Positions 1-5,653 of a stretch of DNA of 5,653 bases are shown in pieces. The DNA comes from Myxococcales bacterium (GTDB lineage Bacteria; Desulfobacterota_B; Binatia; UBA1149; SPBQ01), in NCBI GenBank assembly GCA_004525875.1, contig SPBQ01000168.1, positions 1 through 5,653 of the forward strand. Reading direction: 5' to 3'. Every line of letters begins with the position of its first letter. The stretch's first letter is position 1. The notes beneath the pieces were generated by a model that was given only the letters and a program-made list of their open reading frames with translations, was not told where the DNA came from and did not search any database. The position numbers and the translations under genes are program-made.

Positions 1-169
1 CGCGCAGCGCTTCGAGCTCGGCGTCGGCAGCGGCGGCAACCGAAGGTCCGATCCCGACCGCACCGGCGACGGCCAGGACGCCGACACGGGCAGCCCCACG
101 GAAGACAGCCGTCATCGCGGTCGGCCGGGACGGCAGAGACGAGCGGTTAGATGTCAGATCGCTTGGCAT
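1..169 (-). CDS. N-terminal fragment of an exported protein with Sec-type signal peptide (partial)
   Basis: The minus strand opens with ATG at 169-167 and stays open to the window edge, giving 56 codons; the rest of the gene lies to the left. A GGAG Shine-Dalgarno (complement of 176-179) sits 6 bases before this ATG, which favours it over the in-frame ATG at codon 19 (115-113), where no ribosome site is visible. The translation has a polar, arginine-containing start (R9, R15, R24, R28), a hydrophobic core at about residues 29-41 (VGVLAVAGAVGIG) and an alanine-rich cleavage region at 44-48, with A46-A47-A48 before D49 as the likely signal-peptidase I site. The mature protein would begin DAELEALR, a charged heptad-like start seen in many periplasmic or outer-membrane proteins with an N-terminal coiled coil, such as some porins. 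The fragment is too short to name a family. The 18-residue extension before M19 makes an unusually long n-region, so a start at M19 remains possible. Confidence 0.75.
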   Translation of the reverse strand, partial: MPSDLTSNRSSLPSRPTAMTAVFRGAARVGVLAVAGAVGIGPSVAAAADAELEALR

Positions 170-185
170 GGCTCACTCCGGGGCG

Positions 186-201
186 CGCGGGGGCGCGGGG
201 G
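186..201. repeat. Tandem 8-bp G-tract repeat (CGCGGGGG x2)
   Basis: CGCGGGGG occurs twice in direct succession (186-193 and 194-201), preceded by a G4 run at 180-183 and followed by a GG at 208-209. It lies just upstream of the minus-strand exported-protein gene and its ribosome site. Three long G runs plus a GG could fold as an imperfect quadruplex on the plus strand, but with only three runs of four or more this is speculative. It may simply be GC-rich spacer. No convincing promoter hexamers were found in the 170-278 divergent region. Confidence 0.6.
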
Positions 202-278
202 CGCAGCGGCACGCGGCCGAACGTCGCGCCCGTCGCAAAGTGTCAGGACGGTAGCTTGCCACGCGCGCCTGCGTCAAC

Positions 279-884
279 ATGGCCCGCACCATGGTCCTTA
301 CCGAGAAGGTTGAGCGCGCGCTGATCTTCGCGGCCCGCAAGCACGAGGGACAGACGCGCAAGGGGTCCGACACCCCGTACATCACGCATCCGGTAGCGGT
401 GGCCGCCATGGTCCACGCGGCTGGCGGCAGCGAGGACGCCGTGGTGGCCGCGCTTCTGCACGACACCGTCGAGGACTGTGGCGGGCTCCCCGTTCTCGAG
501 GAGATCCGAACAACGTTCGGGGAGACGGTGGCTGCCATCGTCGACGCGCTGACCGACTCCTATGACCAGGACCGCGAGAAGTGGCAGGTGCGCAAGGAGC
601 GCTATATCGCGCGCATGACAACGGCCGCGGGCGAGATACTCCTGGTCGCTGCCTGCGACAAGCTCCACAACTTGCGCGTGATCCTCGCCGACCATGCAAC
701 CGTCGGTGGCAGGATCTGGGAGCGCTTCCGCGGCGGCAAGGAAGGCTCGATCTGGTACTACCGGTCGCTGGCGGCGGTCATGGAGGCCGTCCGCGAGGCG
801 AGCCCGGGCGGCTCGCTCGACGCGATCACCGACGAGCTCGGCACAGCGTTGCTCGCTCTGGAGCGGGCCGCCGCGACCGAATGA
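279..884 (+). CDS. Stand-alone HD-domain hydrolase, RelA/SpoT hydrolase (MESH1-like) family
   Basis: This is a 201-residue cytoplasmic protein made almost entirely of one HD domain of the type found in the hydrolase half of SpoT/Rel and in MESH1. The metal-binding set is complete: H37 in YITHPVAVA, the H61-D62 pair with E65-D66 in LLHDTVED, and D127 with N131 in ACDKLHNLR. R20 and K21 in AARKHEG and the aromatic WYY segment near residues 157-159 match the substrate-side positions of such enzymes. No synthetase, TGS or ACT domain is present, and the length is close to that of known small alarmone hydrolases. By family it would remove the 3'-pyrophosphate of (p)ppGpp; some MESH1 relatives also dephosphorylate NADPH, so the substrate is an inference. 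An in-frame stop at 252-254 with no start between leaves ATG 279 as the first possible start, or ATG 291 four codons later. Neither has a clear Shine-Dalgarno. The gene ends 15 bp from the convergent amidohydrolase. Confidence 0.9.
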   Translation: MARTMVLTEKVERALIFAARKHEGQTRKGSDTPYITHPVAVAAMVHAAGGSEDAVVAALLHDTVEDCGGLPVLEEIRTTFGETVAAIVDALTDSYDQDREKWQVRKERYIARMTTAAGEILLVAACDKLHNLRVILADHATVGGRIWERFRGGKEGSIWYYRSLAAVMEAVREASPGGSLDAITDELGTALLALERAAATE

Positions 885-899
885 TCGGCGTCGGCCGTC

Positions 900-2627
900 T
901 CAGAGATCACCACTATCGTGAACCGTACGCCCGCCGAGGAGCGTGCGCAGAACGCGCGTTGCAGCCAGGTCGGACGCATCGCAAGTCAAGGGATCGCGGT
1001 CGAGGATGATCACGTCGGCATGGTTTCCCGGGGCCAGCGTGCCGATGCCGCCCCAGCGCAGCACGCGGGCCGCGTCGCGTGTCCACATGAGCAAGGCTTC
1101 TTCGCGGCCAACACGGTGTGCGGTCCCCGGGCTCTCTCGCCCGCTGCCGCAGAAGCGGTGACAGCCGGCGAGCTCGACGTGCTCGAAGATGTTCTTCGGC
1201 CCCCAGTCGCTGCCGCAGCCGACGGTCAAGCCTGCGTCGAGCAGACGGCGCAGCGGGATCAGATCACCGAGCACATGCTCGCCTACCCGCTCGGCAAACA
1301 GATCCCCCTTGCCCCATGAGAATGACATGCTCGTCGTCACGTCGAAACCGAGCGCCGCGTACCGCCGCGTATGCTGCTCGTTCATCAGGTAGGCGTGCTG
1401 AAGGATCCAGTGACGGTCGCGGATGTCAGCGTGACCGCCGGCCAGCGCCTCCGCCCGCCCGAGGAACTCGTCGTGGTCACGGTCGCCCGCGCCGATGAAG
1501 TTCAGGCGCACGTCACGTTCGGCGCAGAACCGAAGCGCGATCTCCTCTTTCTCGCCGCCGACGAACGTCACGCCGTTCGTCAGATCTCCGTACGGTCCAC
1601 GATACGGCTCGTTCATCCGAATAAAGCCGGGCCAGCACGGGCCACCGCGCGAAAGCGTCACGCCGTCATGTCGCAGCAGGTCGTCGCTCTTGTCAGTCGT
1701 GGACGCGGCCAGCTCCAGATTGGCGATGAACTACTCCTCGGTCAGCGGCTCGCTCCACGGCAGCCCGTAGTGCTCCGCCTCCAGCGCGGTCAAGACGCGC
1801 AGGTCGAGCCCACCCGCAGCTCGGAGCCCCCGGTACACCTCGACCTCGAATGGCCCCATGGCGTGACCTTCGTAGACGGTCGTGACGCCCATGCGGCTGT
1901 ACTCTGCGATCGCGGCGCGCGTGCCGGCGACGACCGACTCCGGCTCGAACATCGGCACCTGCAGCAGCAGCGAGTTCATGAACGAGTCGTTGGTGTAGTA
2001 GTTGTTGACCGATCCGGTGAGGATCCCCGTGGGCTCGCCGTTCTCGTCCTTCTCGACGAAGACATTCTCGACGCGGTCCGGCGTCTCACGGGTGATGCCG
2101 AGCGCCGCCAGCGCCGCGCTGTTGAGCGCGCACACGTTGGGAATCACGGGTGCCCAGGCCTGGATCATGACCGGGTGACGCTCGCTGGCCGCGTCGAGAA
2201 CGCGTCGATCCGGCAGCCGCCCCTCGGCGAGATCGCGCCACGATCTACGGATGAGGTAGTGTGCCTCGCCGACCGGCGATGCCTGGATCCATGTGCCCGC
2301 GGGCGTCTCGCCGGCGCGCCGGCGAATGCGCGCAACGATCTCGGCGTGCGAGCCCGCGTCGGCCAGATCCACGAGATGGTGGGTCAGCCCACCGAAGTGC
2401 AGGACATGCGGGTGAGTGTCCACCAGGCCAGGCATGACCGTGGCGCCCGGCGCGTCGACCCGAGCGCAGCCGGCGGGCGCCTGCGAGACCAGGTCGCGCG
2501 TGCGGCCCGTCGCGACGATGCGCCCCTCGACCACGAGTAGCGCTCGCGCATCGGGCGTCTCGCCGTCGAGCGCGAGCACCCTGCCGGCAGTGATCAGGAC
2601 GCTCCTCGACTCACCGGTGTCGATCAT
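900..2627 (-). pseudogene. YtcJ/NfdA-like metal-dependent amidohydrolase interrupted by an in-frame TAG
   Basis: Reading from ATG 2627 to TGA 902-900 gives 575 codons in one uninterrupted frame except for TAG at codon 299 (1733-1731). The N-terminus has the beta-sandwich typical of Amidohydro_3 proteins (residues 9-41), then GLVDTHPH with metal-ligand candidates H72 and H74, and GVTTVYEGH at 247-255. After the TAG the protein continues with LSRGGPCWPG at 325-334, the beta-6-like QHA with H411, the catalytic-aspartate motif GSDWGP with D474, and the C-terminal sandwich ending APGNHADVIILDRDP. Such enzymes hydrolyse amide or related C-N bonds in the cytoplasm; the substrate is unknown. The usual beta-5 HaIGD motif reads N376-F-I-G here. 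A purine-rich GGAGAGG lies 11 bases before the ATG. The reading frame stays open far upstream, across tetR, but the homology begins here. Translation would yield a 298-residue piece lacking H411 and D474, so it is probably inactive unless the TAG is suppressed or a sequencing error. Family assignment is strong; pseudogene status is inference. Confidence 0.8.
1731..1733 (-). other. In-frame amber codon (TAG) inside the amidohydrolase gene
   Basis: The minus-strand codons around it read LTEE-TAG-FIANLELAAS, and the same frame continues for 276 more residues with strong family motifs. One base change would explain it; GAG to TAG would restore a run of three glutamates before FIAN, but CAG, AAG, TGG or TAC/TAT are equally one step away. 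No in-frame ATG, GTG or TTG with a good ribosome site restarts the second half at once: the first candidates are GTG at codon 323 (1667-1665 region onward to 1661) and ATG at codon 338, both well past the stop. Confidence 0.9.
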
Positions 2628-2725
2628 TGTGATGCGGCCCTCTCCTCGCGCCGGTCGGTGCCCGTGAACAGCCCTGAGACCTAACGCAGCGGCGCGCCTG
2701 CGGGGAGGAAGCGCAACGCGGGAAT

Positions 2726-2756
2726 TTGACATGTCGCGGCATACACGCCTTATTAT
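2726..2756 (+). promoter_or_regulatory. Predicted sigma70-type promoter of the tetR-exporter operon
   Basis: A perfect -35 hexamer TTGACA (2726-2731) is followed by TATTAT (2751-2756, five of six matches to TATAAT) after a 19-bp spacer. Using the overlapping TTATTA at 2750 gives an 18-bp spacer. Transcription would start near 2763, giving a leader of about 60 nt. The spacer is longer than the 17-bp optimum. The -10 box overlaps the left end of the TetR-type palindrome by two bases, so a bound repressor would block polymerase. This AT-rich patch stands out in an otherwise very GC-rich window. Confidence 0.65.
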
Positions 2757-2780
2757 GACTGACTGGTCGGTCATTTTCCT
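2752..2780 (-). promoter_or_regulatory. Possible divergent promoter for the amidohydrolase
   Basis: On the minus strand CATAAT (2757-2752) matches the -10 consensus at five of six bases. Exactly 17 bp upstream lies AGGAAA (2780-2775), which matches the -35 consensus at only three of six. The spacer is almost entirely the operator palindrome. If real, one TetR site would shut off both directions. The leader to the ATG at 2627 would be about 120 nt. The weak -35 keeps this tentative. Confidence 0.35.
2755..2774. promoter_or_regulatory. TetR-family operator palindrome
   Basis: The 20-bp sequence ATGACTGACTGGTCGGTCAT is an inverted repeat with 8 of 10 base pairs matched between the arms, centred between 2764 and 2765. 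Its TGAC(T/C)GAC...GTC(G/A)GTCA form is typical of TetR-family operators that bind two dimers to overlapping half-sites. It covers the predicted transcription start of tetR, which encodes the only regulator in the window, so autorepression is the natural reading. On the minus strand it also lies immediately upstream of, and overlapping, a CATAAT box (2757-2752) that could serve the amidohydrolase. Confidence 0.75.
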
Positions 2781-2809
2781 GCGCGCGCCGATCGGCGCAG
2801 CCCGACCAG
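2763..2809 (+). repeat. Nested inverted repeats in the tetR leader
   Basis: CTGGTCGG (2763-2770) is matched exactly by its reverse complement CCGACCAG (2802-2809). Between them sits a perfect 14-bp palindrome GCGCCGATCGGCGC (2785-2798), which can be lengthened by a bulged CTGC/GCAG pair (2779-2782 with 2797-2800). The left arm begins at about the predicted transcription start, so the tetR transcript could fold its 5' end into a hairpin ending 13 bases before the start codon. The outer arms also reproduce part of the operator, so the downstream arm may instead be an auxiliary half-site for the repressor. Confidence 0.55.
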
Positions 2810-2822
2810 CGCAACGCTGCCC

Positions 2823-3440
2823 ATGCCGCGACTGGTAGACCGGACAGAGCGCCAGCAAGAGCTCACGCACGCCGCCCTCGCCGTGTTCGCCGAGCGCGGC
2901 TACCACGGCGCCACCATGCAGGCCGTCGCCGACCGCGCGGGTGTGAGCAAGGGCAGCGTCTACGACTACTTCAACAGCAAGGAGGAGCTGCTGATCGGCG
3001 CCGCCGAGCTGATTGTGGGCGCGCTCATGGATCAGAGCGTCATGGCATTCGAGCGCAGCGAAGGGAACATTCGCGAGCGCGTCGAGCACCTGGTGGGCTC
3101 GATCCTCGCCGGCATCGATGACTGGGCCGAGGTCTGCCTCTCCCTGCTCCAGGTCTGGGCAGAGCTCGGCGCGGCCGGAGATCGACCGTTGAGGGATCTG
3201 ATGTCGGATCTCTACCGCCGCTCGGCCGATCGACTGCAAGCCGTTCTCGACGCCGCAGTCGCCGCCGGTGAGGCCGATCCCTTCCCGACCCGCGCCGCCG
3301 CGCTCGCGGTGATGGCCGCAATCGACGGCACGGTGCTGCAAGCTACGATGGTCCCCAAGGAGTTTCACCGCGTCCTCGAATCGGGGGTGCTGCCGCGGTG
3401 GTGCGCGCAGATCGTCCCCATCCACGGAGAACGAACGTGA
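2823..3440 (+). CDS. TetR/AcrR-family transcriptional repressor
   Basis: The product is a 205-residue regulator of normal TetR length. Residues 9-57 form the DNA-binding domain: ALAVFAERGYHGATMQAVADRAGVSKGSVYDYF..KEELL contains the family signature, with the helix-turn-helix at about 32-51 and the usual KGSVYDYF recognition-helix end. The remainder (about 60-200) is the all-helical ligand and dimerisation domain, whose ligand cannot be inferred. ATG 2823 is the only possible start, since the frame runs back to a stop at 2760-2762 without another start codon. It lacks an obvious Shine-Dalgarno, so translation may be modest. The gene lies behind a strong-looking promoter with an overlapping operator, consistent with autorepression, and its last bases overlap the exporter start (GTGA at 3437-3440). 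That arrangement suggests it controls the exporter it precedes. A role in controlling the divergent amidohydrolase is possible. Confidence 0.95.
   Translation: MPRLVDRTERQQELTHAALAVFAERGYHGATMQAVADRAGVSKGSVYDYFNSKEELLIGAAELIVGALMDQSVMAFERSEGNIRERVEHLVGSILAGIDDWAEVCLSLLQVWAELGAAGDRPLRDLMSDLYRRSADRLQAVLDAAVAAGEADPFPTRAAALAVMAAIDGTVLQATMVPKEFHRVLESGVLPRWCAQIVPIHGERT
3426..3429 (+). promoter_or_regulatory. Shine-Dalgarno deciding the exporter GTG start
   Basis: GGAG at 3426-3429 stands 7 bases before GTG 3437, inside the last codons of tetR. It is the best ribosome site in this stretch and supports the GTG whose last two bases are shared with the tetR TGA stop, a classic layout for coupled translation. 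Confidence 0.75.
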
Positions 3441-5653
3441 GGCTGAGCCAGAGAATCAGCGACGGTCTCGCCGACGTCTGCCTTCGCTACCGCAAGACCG
3501 TCCTGCTCGCCGTGGCGGCGGTGACGGCCTTCACGTTCGGACAGGTCGTCGACGTGCGCTTCGACAACGCGATCGAGATCTGGTTCGTCGACAAGGATCC
3601 TGCCCTGCTCGCCCATCAGCGCCTGATCGACACCTACGTGAGTGACGAACTCGTGGTCGTCGGCGTCGCTGCGCCCGACGTGTTCGCACCCGAGGTGCTG
3701 GTCGCAATCGACCGCATGACCCGGGCGATCGAGGTCGCTCCCTACGTCGAGAAGGTCACGAGCATCACCAACATCGAGTCGATCACGGGTCGGGACGACT
3801 TGCTCGAGATCGGCGACTTGATCGAGTTTCCGCTCGATCCGGCCGCGTTGCCCAAGATTCGCGAGCGCGCCCTCGCCAACGAGCTCTACGTCGGCAACGT
3901 CGTCTCCGAGGACGGCGACTTCTCCTGCATCATCGCCCGTCTGCCCCACGACCCCGACACGTTCGACTACAAGATCGAATCGGTCGCCGCGATCCGCGAG
4001 ATAGTCGATCGCGAGACTGGCCTGGCCACCTACCTCAGTGGCGAGCCCGTCCTCGACGACGAGTTCTACCGCGGCTCCGAGCGCGACTCCTTGATGGCCA
4101 TCCCGCTGATCCTCGGACTGCTCGTCGCTGTCCTGTGGACGTTGATGCGCTCGGCGCGCGGCGTCGTCATCCCGCTGGCCACCGTCGTGCTGGCCGACAT
4201 CTGGGCGATCGGCTGGATGGTGACCGCTGGTGTACGCATCAATGTCATCACGACGATGCTGCCACAGCTCCTGCTCGCGGTCGGCATCGCCGACTCGATG
4301 CACGTCCTGGTCGACTACCAGAACCGATGCCGACGGGGCGCTGGCCGCATGGAGGCGCTCCGCGCGGTCTACTCCGAGCTCACCGTGCCGCTGTTCCTCA
4401 CCAGCCTGACGACCGCGATCGGCATGCTCTCGCTGGGGATCAGCCGTGTGCAGGGCATCCGGGAGTTCGGCATCTTCGCGGCCATCGGCGTGGGGGGCGC
4501 GTTCGTGCTCTCGGTAACCTTCGTGCCAGTGGTCCTGAGTTACCTGCCACCGCTCGGCAACCAGCTGCCGGCGCTCTCCTCGCGTCTGCTATCTGCCCGG
4601 ACGCTGCTGGCACTGCACCGATTCACCGTCGCGCGCGGACGCGCGATCGTCGCCGTATCCATGGTTCTGCTCGCGTTCGGTTTCGCCGGCGCCACGCAGG
4701 TAAAGCTCGAATCGAGCTTCCTCGAGATCTTCAAGGACGACGCGAAGATCACGACGGATACGCGGCGGATCGAGAAAGCCCTGGCTGGCACGATCACGAT
4801 GGATGTCATGATCGACACCGGAATCGAGGGCGGCGTCAAGGAGCCCGAGCTGCTCGCCGAGCTGGAGCGAATGCAGAGCTGGCTCGGGTCGCAGGAGCTG
4901 GTCTCATCCTCGCAGTCGATTGCCGGTCAGTTCAAGGACATGCGTCGGGCCTTCTTCGGCAACGATCCCGAGGAGTACCAGCTTCCGGAAACGCGCGAGG
5001 AGGCCGCACAGTATCTCCTGCTCTACGAGATGGACGCCCCGGACGGCGACATCAAGGAGATCACGACGTTCGACTACTCCCAGACGCGCGTCAGCGTGCG
5101 TCTCGCGCTCACCACGTCGAACGCGGCCACCGAGCTCCTGGGACGGACGCAAGAGTACCTCGCCACGGAGCTGCCCGAGGATCTGAATGCCGACATCGCC
5201 GGCTTCGCCATGCTCTACGCCAACATGGAGGAATACATCCGCCAGAGCCTCGTGCGCACCTTCGCGATCGCGCTGATCGCGATCTTCGCGGTGTTCTGTC
5301 TTCTGTTCGGATCGATCAAGCTCGGCGCTATCTCGATGATCCCGAACTTCACGCCGATCGTGATCTGTCTGGGCTTCATGGGTTTCGCGGGGATCAACCT
5401 CGATTCGATGACGGCGATGGTGGCGTCGGTGGCCATCGGCCTCGCCGTCGACGACTCGATCCACTTCATCAGCCGCGTGCGGTTGCGGCTGGCCGAAGGT
5501 CGCGACATGACCTCCGCGCTCGGCGACGCGACTGTGGACGTCGGCCGTGCGCTGGTCTTCACATCGATCACGCTCTGCGCCGGGTTCGGCGCGATGATGG
5601 TGGGCAGCTTCGTCGGAATGATCTACTTCGGCCTGCTCAGCATGATCACGATC
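3437..5653 (+). CDS. RND-superfamily exporter (MMPL/COG1033-like), 3'-truncated by the window edge
   Basis: From GTG 3437 the frame is open for 739 codons to the window end; no stop is reached, and probably only the last one or two membrane helices and the tail are missing. The fold is a duplicated RND half: TM1 at about 22-38, a periplasmic loop at 40-215, TM2-TM6 between about 219 and 370, TM7 at about 403-420, a second periplasmic loop at 421-605, then TM8-TM11 at about 606-723 and the start of TM12. The hallmark proton-relay motifs sit in TM4 (AVGIADSMHVLVDY, D286 and D293) and TM10 (GLAVDDSIHFI, D672 and D673). DNAIEIWFVDKDP (43-55) after TM1 is typical of the predicted RND exporters of this group, which include lipid and hopanoid transporters of the inner membrane. 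It is not a classic AcrB-type pump, and no membrane-fusion partner precedes it. The substrate is unknown. It is coupled to tetR by a GTGA overlap. Confidence 0.95.
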   Translation, partial: MRLSQRISDGLADVCLRYRKTVLLAVAAVTAFTFGQVVDVRFDNAIEIWFVDKDPALLAHQRLIDTYVSDELVVVGVAAPDVFAPEVLVAIDRMTRAIEVAPYVEKVTSITNIESITGRDDLLEIGDLIEFPLDPAALPKIRERALANELYVGNVVSEDGDFSCIIARLPHDPDTFDYKIESVAAIREIVDRETGLATYLSGEPVLDDEFYRGSERDSLMAIPLILGLLVAVLWTLMRSARGVVIPLATVVLADIWAIGWMVTAGVRINVITTMLPQLLLAVGIADSMHVLVDYQNRCRRGAGRMEALRAVYSELTVPLFLTSLTTAIGMLSLGISRVQGIREFGIFAAIGVGGAFVLSVTFVPVVLSYLPPLGNQLPALSSRLLSARTLLALHRFTVARGRAIVAVSMVLLAFGFAGATQVKLESSFLEIFKDDAKITTDTRRIEKALAGTITMDVMIDTGIEGGVKEPELLAELERMQSWLGSQELVSSSQSIAGQFKDMRRAFFGNDPEEYQLPETREEAAQYLLLYEMDAPDGDIKEITTFDYSQTRVSVRLALTTSNAATELLGRTQEYLATELPEDLNADIAGFAMLYANMEEYIRQSLVRTFAIALIAIFAVFCLLFGSIKLGAISMIPNFTPIVICLGFMGFAGINLDSMTAMVASVAIGLAVDDSIHFISRVRLRLAEGRDMTSALGDATVDVGRALVFTSITLCAGFGAMMVGSFVGMIYFGLLSMITI

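Noticed and set aside
248..277. Possible minus-strand promoter (TTGACG at 277-272) for the exported-protein gene
   Set aside because: The -35 matches five of six bases, but the only -10 candidates (CTACCG, TACCGT) match poorly, so I do not call it.
870..925. Terminator between the convergent hydrolase and amidohydrolase genes
   Set aside because: Only a 4-bp stem (CCGA/TCGG) overlapping the first stop codon is visible, with no T-tract in either direction.
1371..2540. 389-codon plus-strand open frame running opposite the amidohydrolase
   Set aside because: It is the antisense of a gene with clear family motifs, and its translation is rich in arginine, valine and aspartate with no recognisable domain. 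Such frames arise from GC-rich third positions.
2628..3425. Extension of the amidohydrolase frame upstream through tetR on the minus strand
   Set aside because: The frame stays open only because the opposite strand of tetR lacks stops. The segment has no homology-like features, and the enzyme fold begins just after ATG 2627.
3365..4303. 312-codon minus-strand open frame opposite the exporter
   Set aside because: Its D/V/R/H-rich low-complexity translation is the usual shadow of a GC-rich gene; the plus strand encodes an unbroken RND protein with membrane helices and conserved aspartates.
5265..5290. Repeated GATCGCG words resembling a short repeat
   Set aside because: They fall in a hydrophobic helix coding for alternating Ala/Ile/Leu and are explained by codon choice.
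4904..5464. 186-codon minus-strand open frame opposite the second half of the exporter
   Set aside because: It lies wholly within the RND gene and encodes a highly charged, histidine/aspartate/arginine-rich sequence with no domain.

Overview
The window is GC-rich (roughly two thirds G+C by eye), densely coding, and has strong G/C bias at third codon positions. It shows no rRNA, tRNA, CRISPR array or insertion sequence. A cleavable Sec-type signal peptide and a large RND-superfamily exporter point to a bacterium, and a Gram-negative proteobacterium- or myxobacterium-like lineage is my guess. The sequence does not allow a finer placement. All three gene ends inside the window are TGA.

Layout from left to right: (1) 1-169, minus strand, the N-terminus of an exported protein whose remainder lies outside the window; (2) 170-278, a short divergent intergenic region with a G-tract tandem repeat; (3) 279-884, plus strand, a stand-alone HD-domain hydrolase of the RelA/SpoT-hydrolase/MESH1 type; (4) 900-2627, minus strand and convergent with it after 15 bp, a YtcJ/NfdA-like metal-dependent amidohydrolase that is full length and in one frame except for a single in-frame TAG at codon 299; (5) 2628-2822, a divergent regulatory region with a good -35/-10 pair and a 20-bp TetR-type operator overlapping it; (6) 2823-3440, plus strand, a TetR-family regulator; (7) from 3437 to the window edge, plus strand, the first 739 residues of an RND/MMPL-type exporter whose GTG start overlaps the tetR stop codon.

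Genes 6 and 7 form a translationally coupled regulator-exporter operon, most likely autorepressed through the operator at 2755-2774. The amidohydrolase is transcribed divergently from the same control region, so the regulator may also control it. The exporter's substrate, the amidohydrolase's substrate and the regulator's ligand cannot be read from sequence. No wholly new system is evident. The most notable points are the lone amber codon in an otherwise intact enzyme gene and the architecture of the operator and leader between the amidohydrolase and tetR.
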